This document shows positions 33,290 to 43,256 of a stretch of DNA of 64,000 nucleotides, in pieces (positions within the stretch are counted from its first letter, which is position 1; each line of letters begins with the position of its first letter). Both the position numbers and the translations under genes were made by a program. The notes below the pieces were generated by a model that was not told the DNA's origin, did not search any database, and was given only the letters and a program-made list of their open reading frames with translations. This stretch comes from Chloroflexota bacterium (GTDB taxonomy: Bacteria > Chloroflexota > UBA11872 > VXOZ01): NCBI GenBank assembly GCA_022824225.1, contig JAJEAH010000034.1:44260-108259 (forward strand), written 5' to 3'.

Positions 33290-34036
33290 ATGCCCAGGCT
33301 CGAGAGCATCTCTATCTTCTTTCCCGCCTACAACGACGAGCACACCATCGGCGTCTTGGTGGAACAGTCATTAGTACTGCTGGCGGAGCTTGGGTTTGCA
33401 GACTATGAGGTGATTGCCGTCAACGATGGCAGCGCGGACGGCACCGCCGCCGTGCTCGCCAAGCTGGAGCAGGCGCAGCCGCGCTTTCGTGTGATTACGC
33501 ATCCCCAGAATCGCGGCTACGGCGGGGCGCTGCGCAGCGGCTTTAGCGCTGCCAGCAAGGACCTCGTCTTCTATACCGACGGGGATGCTCAGTACGACGT
33601 AGCGGAACTCCCCCTGCTCCTGGACCAGCTCGCGGATGACATCGATGTGGTTAACGGCTATAAGGTCGCCCGCAGTGACAACTGGGTGCGCGACTTGGTC
33701 GGCAAATTGTACCGCGGCGTCCTGCGCTTGCTGTTCAAGACCCCGATTCGGGATATCGACTGCGACTTTCGCCTCATCCGGCGCACCGCGCTGGAACCGG
33801 TCCAGCTCACGATGGATAGCGGCGCGATCTGTTTGGAGCTTGTCGCGCAACTCGCCGCGTCCGGCGCGCGTTTTACGGAAGTAGGGGTGAATCACTACCC
33901 CCGCCAGTACGGGCGCTCACAGTTCTTCCGTCCCCGGCACATCATCAAGACGCTGCTGGATGACGTCCGCTTCTGGTTTCAGATTCGCCAGGCGCGGCGG
34001 GCGTTCGTAGCGCGGGAAGGGCGGGACTCACCGTAG
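33290..34036 (+). CDS. Glycosyltransferase family 2 (polyprenyl-phosphate sugar transferase-like)
   Basis: 248 residues. GT-A fold: SIFFPAYNDEHTIGVLV, AVNDGSADGTAAVL, HPQNRGYGGALRSGFSAAS, and the metal-binding DGDAQYDVAELPLLL. Then DIDCDFRLIRRTALE, typical of the DPM1/GtrB-like subgroup that loads sugars on undecaprenyl or dolichyl phosphate; there is no C-terminal membrane domain. It precedes a GT-C membrane protein that would use such lipid-linked sugars, so the two may work together in glycan or protein glycosylation. Confidence 0.9.
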   Translation: MPRLESISIFFPAYNDEHTIGVLVEQSLVLLAELGFADYEVIAVNDGSADGTAAVLAKLEQAQPRFRVITHPQNRGYGGALRSGFSAASKDLVFYTDGDAQYDVAELPLLLDQLADDIDVVNGYKVARSDNWVRDLVGKLYRGVLRLLFKTPIRDIDCDFRLIRRTALEPVQLTMDSGAICLELVAQLAASGARFTEVGVNHYPRQYGRSQFFRPRHIIKTLLDDVRFWFQIRQARRAFVAREGRDSP

Positions 34037-34172
34037 CGCCGCCAACCATTGGTCTGCCTCTTCTTCTCTCCGGTGATAGTTCGAAAAAACGCAGGAAGCC
34101 AACTGGCCGCGCGTGACCGGGCACAGGGGGAGTGGTTGCTACGCCGCGCGGCTGCCTGCTACTATCCCTTGT

Positions 34173-36449
34173 ATGAGGCGCTTTCACCCCACGCATCCGA
34201 CTCCGCTTTCAGGCTTCCATTCGTCACTGGAAGACGCGCCGAAGCACACTTCTCGCCTGGTAGGTGTGCTCTTCCTGTTCTTCTTCTTCTTGTACTCACT
34301 CACGGCCGGCGGGCACGAGTACAGCCCGGACGGCCGCTTTGCTTTTAATATGGGCCAGAGCCTCATTCTGGACCCGGAGCACGTTTACCTGCGGCAGGAA
34401 TACGAAGGTTTGGCCTGGTGGGGATTGGGGCTGCCGCTGCTCTTCCAACCGGCTTTGCTCCTTGGCGCACTCGTCGACCAAGTTACCCCTCAGAAAGACC
34501 AGTTTTCACATGAAGGCCGCGTCTACACACAGGCCGCATATCCCGTGCTGGCCCCCGCAGGTACGCCGAACACCATCCATACGCTGCACATCGAACTGCC
34601 TGACGTGCACGCCAAAGGCCTGGTCATCTTTTCGTACCTGGCGACCTCTGTCGACATCGAAGACGGCGAGCGGGTGGCCGCAATTACGCTGAATACTGCC
34701 CCCTTCGGCCGGCTCACGGGTGAGATGCTGGCCGGGCGGGAAACGGCGGAATGGGCCTACGACCGGCCGGACGTGCGAGGCAACGTGGCCCACAGCAAGG
34801 CCAGCGTCGCCGCCAGCCGGATTGGCGTGCCCGGCTCCAATATCTACGTCTCGGAATTGAACTTTCCCCAATACGTGGGCGTGAAGAGCGTTACCATCCA
34901 ATATCTTGCCACCCGAGGCAACCTGTACATCGCCTCGCTCAATCTCATCGACCCCGATACCGACGAGCCCACCTTGATCGGCGCATACGGTAGGGTCTGG
35001 TCGGAGAGAGAGAACAGCGGCTTCTTCAGGCGCTTGCTCGCCCTGTTTACCAATGCCTGGGTTACAGCTCTGAGTGCGGTATTGCTCTTTCTCATTACAC
35101 GCCGTTTGGGCTACCACGGGTACGTGGCCCTCGCATTGACCATGCTCTACGGCTTTGCCACCATCGCCTGGCCCTACGCCAAGCAGGACTTCGCCGAACC
35201 GGGGGTCACGCTCGCGCTGCTCGGCACCGTCTACTTCCTGATGCGGGGACTGCAGGACGACCGTCTTGCCTGGCTCTCCGTAGGGGGGATCATCATCTTG
35301 TGCGGCATTGCCGTCAAGTATGTCACGGCTATGAATCTCGTTGCGTTGGCCCCCCTGCCTGGGCTCATTACGCTGCAAACCATGCCGCGTTTGGTCCGGT
35401 CGTTGGGTTGGGCAGTGCTCCGCACGGCCGTTTTTCTCGGCCCCCTGGCCGTCTTGGGCGCGACGGGCCTGATTGGCATGTACTTCGTTCTGGACGTACG
35501 GCCTGTCGTGCTATCGAACTTCGCGGACCGGTTTGCCGCCTGGCTCGACCTCCCCATCTGGATCGGACTCTACGGAAACTTGCTCAGTCCGGGGAAGAGT
35601 GTATTCCTCTACGCGCCGCCGCTTATACTTGCGCTCTTTGGCAGCCTGCTGTTCATTGGCCGTCACAAGTGGTGGGCGTTGCCTTTCATTTGCATTCCGT
35701 TGCTCTACTTGCTCATCTACAGCGCAAAAGGCGTCTGGTATGGGGGCAGTAGCTGGGGGCCGCGCTACCTGGTGCCGGCCGTGCCGTTCCTGTTGGTTAT
35801 GGCCGCGCCTATTCTGGAGCGGGCATTCTTCGACAACGGCGTGCGCGAACTGCGCGCCACGGTCGCCCTGGGGGCAATGGGATTCTGCGTCCAGCTTTTG
35901 GCAGTTGCCAAACACTTCGACTGGTATTTCGGCTTCTTACGCTCGCAGATATTGCCGCAGATACCGGAAAGCGGCGCATTCCTCGCCGGGCGTGTGGGGC
36001 AGGCCTATTACGCGCACCCTACAAACGCCGCCTGGGACCAGGAAAATGTCCTCTACCTCTTTTCGGCCCCGTTTTCGCCGCTCTTTGCCCACGTTTGGAT
36101 GTTGGCGGCAGACTTTGCCGACCTCTTCCTGGCAACGCGCCCCGACGTGCTGCTCACAATTCTCGATCGGCCGCCTTGGACGGTCTTGGGCGTAGCGGTC
36201 TGGCCGCAGAACCCGGAATACCTGCTAGGCCTTGACTTCTGGTCCATGGTCGTGTGGCGGGAGTTCACGAACCATACGCTCCTTCTGGGTGCGGTCCTCC
36301 TCGTGATCGTTGCCCTGCAGGCCGGGACACTCTTTTGCTGGTCGTGGCTAAGCCGGAACTTCGAATTGCCCCAGCGGCTCTATTGGGGCGGCAGTCTCGG
36401 CTTGGCGGCGTTCTTCATCCTCTTCAACGTGGCGCACTTCCTACAGTAG
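34173..36449 (+). CDS. Multi-pass GT-C-like membrane glycosyltransferase
   Basis: 758 residues from ATG 34173 (an upstream GTG at 34113 is possible; neither has a strong ribosome site). First membrane segment LFLFFFFLYSLTAG, then a large exterior loop (about residues 60-280) including HEYSPDGRFAFNMGQSL, where the acidic pair may match the GT-C first-loop motif. About ten hydrophobic segments fill the C-terminal two thirds (FLITRRLGYHGYVALALTM; YVTAMNLVALAPLPGLI; LLSPGKSVFLYAPPLILAL). GGSSWGPRYLVPAVPFLL resembles the ArnT/PMT family region. Likely moves a sugar from a lipid carrier outside the membrane. The donor is unknown. Confidence 0.75.
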   Translation: MRRFHPTHPTPLSGFHSSLEDAPKHTSRLVGVLFLFFFFLYSLTAGGHEYSPDGRFAFNMGQSLILDPEHVYLRQEYEGLAWWGLGLPLLFQPALLLGALVDQVTPQKDQFSHEGRVYTQAAYPVLAPAGTPNTIHTLHIELPDVHAKGLVIFSYLATSVDIEDGERVAAITLNTAPFGRLTGEMLAGRETAEWAYDRPDVRGNVAHSKASVAASRIGVPGSNIYVSELNFPQYVGVKSVTIQYLATRGNLYIASLNLIDPDTDEPTLIGAYGRVWSERENSGFFRRLLALFTNAWVTALSAVLLFLITRRLGYHGYVALALTMLYGFATIAWPYAKQDFAEPGVTLALLGTVYFLMRGLQDDRLAWLSVGGIIILCGIAVKYVTAMNLVALAPLPGLITLQTMPRLVRSLGWAVLRTAVFLGPLAVLGATGLIGMYFVLDVRPVVLSNFADRFAAWLDLPIWIGLYGNLLSPGKSVFLYAPPLILALFGSLLFIGRHKWWALPFICIPLLYLLIYSAKGVWYGGSSWGPRYLVPAVPFLLVMAAPILERAFFDNGVRELRATVALGAMGFCVQLLAVAKHFDWYFGFLRSQILPQIPESGAFLAGRVGQAYYAHPTNAAWDQENVLYLFSAPFSPLFAHVWMLAADFADLFLATRPDVLLTILDRPPWTVLGVAVWPQNPEYLLGLDFWSMVVWREFTNHTLLLGAVLLVIVALQAGTLFCWSWLSRNFELPQRLYWGGSLGLAAFFILFNVAHFLQ

Positions 36450-36645
36450 CCACGGTCGCGCCCACGTTGCGGCGCAGGGCTGAAACGCCACCCGGTCCCG
36501 GAACGCATGCGGCGCAGGACGACTCTGCGGTTGCCCTCCGTCCGGTTGGCCCCGCCCTACCAAGACGCCGCTAATATGGCTGCCGTTCGACGGAAGCTAC
36601 GCATCTTGCGGCTGCCCACCTACCAACCCCGGGCAGAACGCAAGA

Positions 36646-36674
36646 GCGGCGCGACCTCTTGGAGGTCGCGCCGC
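36646..36674. terminator. GC-rich hairpin between convergent genes
   Basis: A perfect 13-bp stem (GCGGCGCGACCTC with its complement) with a TTG loop, between the GT-C gene (+) and YjbQ (-). It lacks a T-run. Confidence 0.5.
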
Positions 36675-36721
36675 GCAAATGGCAAAATGGCGATCGAACT
36701 GCTATGCGTGGGGAGCGCTAG

Positions 36722-37123
36722 TCACGCGCAGGGGATTACCTGCACCGCGACCGACCGTCGTGGCCTGGGACCATCCAACTCCACGAAGAAGACGCTCTGC
36801 CACGTGCCCAGCACCAGCCGGCCCTCATGCACGGGGATCATCACGTTGCAGCCAACGATGCCGGCCGTCAGGTGCGACCGCGCATTGTTGTCCACACAAT
36901 CGTGGCGAAAGGGCGCTTGGGGCAGCAGATCGCGCACGACTGCCTCGAAGTCCTGCTTGAGGCCATGCTCGTTCTCGTTCACGATCAGACATGACGTCGT
37001 GTGCAAGCAGAAAACACTGCATACACCCTCTTCTATGCCGGCTTCCGCAACGGCGTTGTGAAGGTCGCTGGTTATGTCCAGCAACTCGGTGGCTTGCGCG
37101 GAGGCTAGGGTGATGGTCTTCAT
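36722..37123 (-). CDS. YjbQ/UPF0047 family (secondary thiamine-phosphate synthase)
   Basis: 133 residues from ATG 37123; the frame extends upstream without similarity. The family signature is clear: CLHTTSCLIVNENE, DNNARSHLTAGIVGCNVMIP, and LVLGTWQSVFFVELDGPRPR, with the His of HTTS, the His of SHL and the Glu positions that form the metal/active site. YjbQ proteins show weak thiamine-phosphate synthase activity in vitro; the cellular role is uncertain. Monocistronic here, facing the membrane glycosyltransferase. Confidence 0.93.
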   Translation of the reverse strand: MKTITLASAQATELLDITSDLHNAVAEAGIEEGVCSVFCLHTTSCLIVNENEHGLKQDFEAVVRDLLPQAPFRHDCVDNNARSHLTAGIVGCNVMIPVHEGRLVLGTWQSVFFVELDGPRPRRSVAVQVIPCA

Positions 37124-37343
37124 AGTTCTAGACTCACAATACCACACGACTTTGCCGCCGGACAAAGACGCGGGATAAGAACTTCCTGAGCGGTCCGTAC
37201 GCGCCACCCCGCCGCGGTTGCCCGGTGTCACCGGCCTGCACGTTCACGGCCCTCACGCAGGCTCATTTTCTCCGCCGCCTGGCGCATTAGGTTCGCACTT
37301 CACCGCCTGTCGCGCCGCAGCCGCGCCCGTCCCGCACTACCGC

Positions 37344-40300
37344 CTACGTCGCCGCAACCTGCGCGCTACTTCTTTCACTTCCCCCGTCGCCCGTCCCCGA
37401 CCGCCTGGTCGTGTATGCCAGCGCACAGACGGCAGCCATGAGCCAAAACCAACTTGCCAAGTCCGGCAGGAAGTAATAGTTATCCAGCATGCCGTGGGTG
37501 ACGGCGGCAACTTGGCTGCCGGCCAGTCCGACTCCCAGGGCGCGAGTCTGCCGATCTTCCGACTCGTACACGATGCGGTGAGTGAAGAGGAAGAAACACG
37601 CGAGAAAACTCATGATGAAGATCGGCCCGGCGATGCCTAAGCGCAGCCAAAAGTCGAGCGCCAGGTTGTGGGGATGCGCAAGATTCGGCTCGCGCCACGC
37701 CGCGGGATCCATGTACTGCGGATGGACGTATAGGTAGTTATCCAGGCCCACGCCCGTCAGCGGATTGTCGGCGAGCATGCGCACGGCGGCCTGCCCCTGC
37801 AAGAGACGCATGTGGGTGGAGGTGCCCGGCTCCACGCTTACGAGAGACTGCACCCGCTCCGGGCCCAACGTGACGCCGCCCGCCACCAGCGCCGCCGCCA
37901 GCGCCAATATGCCGGCCAGCGCGAGCAGGCGTTGCCGCCCCCGGGGCAAGAGCACCCACACAATGAAGAGCAGCAGGACGAAGGCGGCAAGCCAGCCCGC
38001 GCGGGAGAAACTGCCCAGCAGCGTGAGACCGAGGACTGCCGCCAGCGGCCAGGCGTACCGCCCGGGCCACAGCCTGTAAATGCCGGCGGCAATCACGAAT
38101 GGCAGCGCACGTTCCACCACCATAGCCAGGTGGTTCGGCGACGGATAGAAACCCGACAGCCGCCAGACGCCTTCCGCCCGCACTACGGAGTCCGGATCGA
38201 AAACCGGCGCCGCAAGCGCGGCCCCGGACGCCACCACCGCTCCCGCGACGAATGCCCGCACCAGCCGCCACGCCTGTTGCCGGTTCTCGATAAGCCAGCT
38301 TGCCGCTAGGAACAGCAGCACGGGCACAACGATCGACTGCCGCAACTCCCGCAGGCTGAAGACGCCGTACTGCGCAAAGAGGAGCGAGACTGCGCCCAGC
38401 CCAACCAGGGCCATTGCCCACCAGAAGAAAATCCGCCGGGGAAATAGCAGGCGCTGCTGCACGTAGGTGTGGGCTATCAGCGACCCCGCGAGCAGCACCG
38501 CCAGCGATTCATGGATCGGCAGCATGAGCCGGCCGCCGGCAGGCGCAAGCACACCGAACGGCAGCGAGAGCGCCAACACGTAGAGGAGCGCACGGGGCCA
38601 GACGAGCGCGGCGGCGGCAAGCGCCGCGACGAGGGCAACTTGGACAGCCGTAACCGGCGCGGCCCAGAGCAGCACTGCCAAGACTGCGAGCACTCCGAAT
38701 TGCACGCGTTCAGCCCGCCACGGGCCAATCGCGTTCCAGCCGGCAGTCCGCCGGAGGAGCACGTGCGGCCAACGCCGCTGCCGCAACCAGCCGACGATAT
38801 TCCAGCCCAGCGCGGCGGCAAACCCCAGATACAGCGCGCCCAAAGTAACGTAGGGCCAGAGGGGCCGCTCCCGCACAACCACGATCGCGTCGATGTCTAC
38901 GCCCGGTGCGCTAGCTAGCGGATTCTTTCTGCCGGTGACTTCGATCTCAACCACGTGTTCCCGGTCGGGAAGCCGGTCGGCCAGCAATATTTCCTCTTGC
39001 CAGTGGTGTTCGGGCGCGTAGAGGTCCAGGGTAGCCTGGCCTCCCGCGTCTTTGGGCAGGCGGTGGGCCAGGGACTGGGAGCCATTGATGCGCACCAAAG
39101 CGATACCGGTGTTCGGACCTTTGCGCACGACGAGCGAGACTGCCGTGCCGCGGAAGCGAAAGCGCAAGCGCGCGCCCGCCAGCGGGCTGCCCCGCGCTTC
39201 GCCAAGCGAGTACTGTTCATCGCTTATGTCTAGCCACTGCTGCTCCCACTGTAACGCCGGATGGTCGGACTGGTGATAGCCGGGACCCAAAACCGGCGGT
39301 GCGCCGGCCAGGCCGCTTACAGCCGCAAGCACCGGCCTTGGCGCCAGGTCCGCGTCCACGACGGCAAAGTACTGGGTCGGGTCGTCGGGATTGGCGTTGG
39401 GCCAGTAGAAGTGCCAGAGGTTGATGAGCGGCAGCCAGGGCCATTCGGACTGGGCGCGCCGCATGCCCGCAACCGTATACTGCGCTTGGGTGGCCTCCGA
39501 CACGTTCCCCCACGGCGAGGGCACGCCCTGCCAGTTTTCCGGCAGCGCCACCCAGCCGTACTCCCCGGCCCACACCGGTTTGGCCGCGTCGCCGTTGCGC
39601 ACCATCACTTCGCGAAAGAGGACCGCGCGGGCAAAGTTGGTGCGGTGGGGCGCCACGTAGCGGTCATCCGGGGCATGCCACAAGCCGTATGACGCGGTGC
39701 TCGCCACGTCGAAGTACGCCCCCGCGCCATGCTCGTACATGGCCTGCAGAAAGATCAACTCGCTCAGATTGCGTGGGCCGGTCTCGATCGTCGGGGCAAG
39801 CACGGCGGCGACAACAATTGCTTCGGGGTTCGCCTCCCGGATTCGCTGAGACGCGACTCTCAGCATCTCCGTGTACGCCGCCGGATCGGGATCGTGCGGC
39901 CACCACTCCCCAAAGAGGTTGGGCTCGTTCCAGATTTGGAAGACGTGCACGTCTTCCCGGTAGCGCTGGGCGAAGGCGTAGGCGAAGTCGCCAAAGTCCT
40001 CGAGCCGCGCCGGCGGCCCCTGCTGGCGGCCGTCCTCCGGCGGCACGCCGTCGGCATACGCCCATGGCGGCGGACGCTCCAGGCGGGCAATGATGGTGAG
40101 GTTGTGCTGTTTGGCCAGCGCCACCAGCCGGTCGTATTTCCGCCACGTGCTCTCTCGCAGCAGGTCGTTCCAATACCTGCCCTTCAGCGGCCGCTCGATG
40201 TCTTCCCAGGGAAAGACCTGCCGGATGTAGCGAAAGCCCGCTTCTTCCAGCAGCGCCATGCCGCGCTCGATCTTCTCCCAGTCCTGCTCCTGATCGAAGC

Positions 40301-40538
40301 GCGTATTGATGCCGTAGGCATGGACCGCGGCGTGGCGAATTGGATAGACCGCCTCTCGCCCATAGGCAACGCCGGTCTCGAACCAGAAGCGATAGCCCAC
40401 CAGCGCCAGGGTTGCCACGCACAGGATGGCTGCGAACGCAAGGAAGAAGATGAGCCGCTTCACTGGCGGAACTTCCGCAAGGGCGCGCCGGAGCGCAGGA
40501 GGCGCGGCAGTCCTGTGTCGCATCTCATGGGACGCCAA
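37344..40538 (-). CDS. Fusion: glycoside-hydrolase-like domain plus O-antigen-ligase-like membrane domain
   Basis: 1064 residues. After a membrane segment (about 27-48) comes a TIM-barrel glycosidase-like domain (about 70-420) of the GH39/GH5-like clan: acid/base Glu205 in QIWNEPN, candidate nucleophile Glu326 in PVWAGEYGW, plus RYIRQVFPWEDIERPLKG near the start. A beta-sandwich-like domain follows (about 425-555), then roughly twelve membrane segments with Wzy/WaaL features (FSRAGWLAAFVLLLFIV; TGVGLDNYLYVHPQYMDP; AHPHNLALDFWLRLG). WaaL-type enzymes transfer glycans from lipid carriers to acceptors. A tethered exterior glycosidase could trim or choose the glycan. The reading frame is open throughout, with no sign of two genes. 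Confidence 0.85.
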   Translation of the reverse strand: MASHEMRHRTAAPPALRRALAEVPPVKRLIFFLAFAAILCVATLALVGYRFWFETGVAYGREAVYPIRHAAVHAYGINTRFDQEQDWEKIERGMALLEEAGFRYIRQVFPWEDIERPLKGRYWNDLLRESTWRKYDRLVALAKQHNLTIIARLERPPPWAYADGVPPEDGRQQGPPARLEDFGDFAYAFAQRYREDVHVFQIWNEPNLFGEWWPHDPDPAAYTEMLRVASQRIREANPEAIVVAAVLAPTIETGPRNLSELIFLQAMYEHGAGAYFDVASTASYGLWHAPDDRYVAPHRTNFARAVLFREVMVRNGDAAKPVWAGEYGWVALPENWQGVPSPWGNVSEATQAQYTVAGMRRAQSEWPWLPLINLWHFYWPNANPDDPTQYFAVVDADLAPRPVLAAVSGLAGAPPVLGPGYHQSDHPALQWEQQWLDISDEQYSLGEARGSPLAGARLRFRFRGTAVSLVVRKGPNTGIALVRINGSQSLAHRLPKDAGGQATLDLYAPEHHWQEEILLADRLPDREHVVEIEVTGRKNPLASAPGVDIDAIVVVRERPLWPYVTLGALYLGFAAALGWNIVGWLRQRRWPHVLLRRTAGWNAIGPWRAERVQFGVLAVLAVLLWAAPVTAVQVALVAALAAAALVWPRALLYVLALSLPFGVLAPAGGRLMLPIHESLAVLLAGSLIAHTYVQQRLLFPRRIFFWWAMALVGLGAVSLLFAQYGVFSLRELRQSIVVPVLLFLAASWLIENRQQAWRLVRAFVAGAVVASGAALAAPVFDPDSVVRAEGVWRLSGFYPSPNHLAMVVERALPFVIAAGIYRLWPGRYAWPLAAVLGLTLLGSFSRAGWLAAFVLLLFIVWVLLPRGRQRLLALAGILALAAALVAGGVTLGPERVQSLVSVEPGTSTHMRLLQGQAAVRMLADNPLTGVGLDNYLYVHPQYMDPAAWREPNLAHPHNLALDFWLRLGIAGPIFIMSFLACFFLFTHRIVYESEDRQTRALGVGLAGSQVAAVTHGMLDNYYFLPDLASWFWLMAAVCALAYTTRRSGTGDGGSERSSAQVAAT

Positions 40539-40614
40539 CTAGCAGCGGAAATTCGCACAATCGTCACACGCGGGGGCGGCGCGGCCGACGGCTGGTTCAA
40601 CCGCGGCGCCGCCT

Positions 40615-41571
40615 TTAATCGTCGAGGACTTCACGCTTGTACCACTCCACAAAGCGCCGCACACCCTCAGCGAACGGCACCTGCGGCGCAAAGCCGAGCA
40701 ATCGTTCCGCCCGGCTAATGTCGGCAAAGGTGCGGGGCACGTCGCCCGCCTGGGGCGGCAATACGATGCGCTCCGCCGTCACGCCCAATTCGCTTTCGAT
40801 AGTGGCGACCATGTCCCGCAGGAGCACCGGATGGTTGCCGCCGAGGTTGATGATCTTGAACGGGAACACGGTGTGCAAGGCGGCCTCAACTCCGTCGATG
40901 ATGTCGTCGATGTACGTGTAATCGCGTCCGCTCGAACCGTCGCCATAGAATGGCACCGGTTCATTGCGCAACAAGAGCCGGACAAACGTGTATACCGCCA
41001 AATCGGGCCGTTGCCGGGGCCCGTGCACATTGAAGAAGCGCAGACACGTCACCGGCAGGCCGTAGGTGTGGGCGTACACGTGGCCGTAGAGTTCCGCGGC
41101 GCGTTTGCCGGCGGCGTACGGTGAAATGGTTGTGCCAATGGGATCGTCTTCAGCAAAGGGCACCTTGGCGTTGAGGCCGTACACGGAGGAAGACGACCCC
41201 AGGATGAACTGCTCCACGCCGTTCTCCCGCGCTTGTTCCAAAACGTTGATGGTTCCTTCTCCGAGCACGCGGGCATAGGCCGCCGGCTCCCGCAGCGCAA
41301 GCCGGGCATTGGCCCGGGCGGCAAGGTGGATCACCCGCTCCGGCTTGGCGGCCTGGAACGCCCGCTGCAGGGCGGCGGCATCCAAGATGTCGGCCTCGTG
41401 GAGCTGCAAGCGGGCATGGTCGCGCACCGCGGCGAGATTCCGGCGTTTCCGTCGCGGCTCATAGAAGGGGTCGAAGTTGTCCACAACAGCGACGTCGTGG
41501 TCTGCCCGCAAGAGCCGCTCCACCAAATGCGAGCCGATGAAGCCCGCCCCGCCGGTTACGAGGATTCTCAT
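40615..41571 (-). CDS. NAD-dependent sugar epimerase/dehydratase (GalE/UDP-sugar 4-epimerase-like)
   Basis: 318 residues. Extended SDR fold: MRILVTGGAGFIGSHLVERL, then DNFDPFYEPRRKRRNL as in UDP-glucuronate/UDP-glucose 4-epimerases, VIHLAARANARLAL, catalytic GSSSSVYG, and YxxxK in ISPYAAGKRAAELYG. RFFNVHGPRQRPDLAVYTF and GRDYTYIDDIIDGVEAAL complete the sugar-nucleotide site. It lies 76 bases upstream of the ligase/glycosidase fusion on the same strand, so probably supplies a sugar nucleotide for that glycan. The exact sugar cannot be told. Confidence 0.92.
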   Translation of the reverse strand: MRILVTGGAGFIGSHLVERLLRADHDVAVVDNFDPFYEPRRKRRNLAAVRDHARLQLHEADILDAAALQRAFQAAKPERVIHLAARANARLALREPAAYARVLGEGTINVLEQARENGVEQFILGSSSSVYGLNAKVPFAEDDPIGTTISPYAAGKRAAELYGHVYAHTYGLPVTCLRFFNVHGPRQRPDLAVYTFVRLLLRNEPVPFYGDGSSGRDYTYIDDIIDGVEAALHTVFPFKIINLGGNHPVLLRDMVATIESELGVTAERIVLPPQAGDVPRTFADISRAERLLGFAPQVPFAEGVRRFVEWYKREVLDD

Positions 41572-41976
41572 TGTGTCTGGCTAGTCTTCCAGTTGACTCG
41601 ATGACGTGGGGTCATTATAGCGAGGTTCGCCGCGAGAAGTCTTAGACGAATGCAGGTTCACGTGGCCGGGATGTGGGCATGCCGCCGGTCGGGAATCCGC
41701 TCGCGGCCTATTCGCGGACGTGGCAACTCATTAGTTAATGGCTAGGGAGACTTTGCGGCGGCGACGCGAAACGGCAGCGCCCGTGAGTGTGAAGGGGCAA
41801 ACGCGGGTAGTCGCTAGCCGCAAGCCCCAACACCCACGAGCGTCGGGGCCGCTCCCAGGCGCTATCCGGTCGCGGCGGGAATTTGGCAGCATGGCCCTCA
41901 TTGACGGCGGGCTCTTGAACCTGATTTCAGGCCGCGCCGGCGCCGTCAACGCGCGAGACGCCAGCCGCCCGGAACG
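41572..41976. other. Gap between mnmA and the epimerase gene
   Basis: 405 bases; no ORF, hairpin or repeat stands out. Confidence 0.5.
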
Positions 41977-43119
41977 TCACACCACCGCCGCCAGGTCGGC
42001 CTGCGCCGGGCTCCGGGCACGTTCGATGCGTCCGCCGCCGATCACCTCGTCGCCCTGGTAGAAGACCGCCGCCTGGCCGGGCGCCACCGCGCGGATTGGC
42101 TCGTCAAACACCACCCTGGCGCCGCCGTCCGGCGCCGCTTCCACCGTTGCCTCCACCTCCGCCATGCGATAGCGCGTGCGCACGGCCACCTGCACCGCCG
42201 CGCGTGGGGCCTCATCCGCCACCCAGTGGACGTCCACAGCCTCCAGTGCATCCGCATAGAGGTCTTCCTGCTCGCCCACGTACACGGTGTTGGCATCGGG
42301 GTCCAGCGCGATTACGTAGAGCGGACGCGGCCACGTCAGTCCCAGACCCCGCCGCTGTCCCACGGTGTAGTTGATTGTGCCGCTATGCTCGCCCAGCACC
42401 CGGCCGTCCTTGTAGCAGATGGGCCCGGAGCGGGCGATGCCCGGCTCCCACGATTCCAGGAAGTCACGGTAATTGTCGCTGGTCACGAAGCAAATCTCAT
42501 AGCTGTCCGGCTTGTCCGCTACGTGCAGCCCGTAGCGCCGCGCCAGGTCGCGGGTCTCCGCCTTGGACTGCGCGCCCATGGGGAACAACGTCCGCGCCAG
42601 TTGATGCTGGCCCAGCATGTAGAGCACATACGACTGGTCCTTCTGCGCGTCCCGGGCCCGCAGCAAGCGATAGCGACCGGCAGTCGCATCCTGCGCGATG
42701 CGGGCGTAGTGGCCCGTGGCGAGGTAGTCGGCTTCGAGGTCCTGGGCGCGCTCCAGAAACGCGGCGAACTTAACGAACTGGTTGCAGTCCACACACGGAT
42801 TCGGCGTACGCCCGCCGGCGTAGGCGGCGACGAACCGCGCCATCACTTCCCGCGCAAAGACCTCGCGGAAATTGAGAGAGTAGTGGGGAATGCCGATGCG
42901 GTCGGCCACCCGACGGGCGTCGTGCGTCGCGCTCAGCGAACAGCAGGCGTGCAGGCGGGTATCCACCATGCCCTTTTGCCAGACGTTGAGCGTGATACCA
43001 ATCACCTCGTGCCCCTGGTCGGCGAGCATGGCGGCCACCACAGACGAATCGACGCCGCCGGACATCGCAACGACGATGCGCAGCGGCTGCTTGGTCTTGG
43101 GAGCTAACGTGCGTGCCAT
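41977..43119 (-). CDS. mnmA: tRNA-specific 2-thiouridylase
   Basis: 380 residues from ATG 43119; the upstream frame extension is unrelated. PP-loop ATPase motif AMSGGVDSS (residues 18-26), then HACCSLSATHDARRVADRIG. The catalytic Cys109 in TPNPCVDCN, the second catalytic Cys in SYEICFV, and the C-terminal EHSGTINYTVGQRRGLGL domain are all present. It thiolates U34 of tRNA Glu, Gln and Lys using sulfur passed from a desulfurase. The Cys pair at 59-60 (ACC) is an extra feature. Divergent from the thioesterase gene. Confidence 0.96.
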   Translation of the reverse strand: MARTLAPKTKQPLRIVVAMSGGVDSSVVAAMLADQGHEVIGITLNVWQKGMVDTRLHACCSLSATHDARRVADRIGIPHYSLNFREVFAREVMARFVAAYAGGRTPNPCVDCNQFVKFAAFLERAQDLEADYLATGHYARIAQDATAGRYRLLRARDAQKDQSYVLYMLGQHQLARTLFPMGAQSKAETRDLARRYGLHVADKPDSYEICFVTSDNYRDFLESWEPGIARSGPICYKDGRVLGEHSGTINYTVGQRRGLGLTWPRPLYVIALDPDANTVYVGEQEDLYADALEAVDVHWVADEAPRAAVQVAVRTRYRMAEVEATVEAAPDGGARVVFDEPIRAVAPGQAAVFYQGDEVIGGGRIERARSPAQADLAAVV

Positions 43120-43177
43120 TTCACTATCAAGTGTAGCACATCCGGTCCCGGCGGCCGGCGAGCGGCGGCGCCATTCG

Positions 43178-43206
43178 TTGGAGGGCCGGAGCGCATGCGC
43201 TATACT
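43178..43206 (+). promoter_or_regulatory. Promoter of the thioesterase gene
   Basis: TTGGAG (43178-43183), exactly 17 bases, TATACT (43201-43206); the start codon is 51 bases on. Confidence 0.6.
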
Positions 43207-43256
43207 GAAGGCACCGGAGGCGGAAAGAAGCTCTACACACAGACGGCGCCCAGCGC

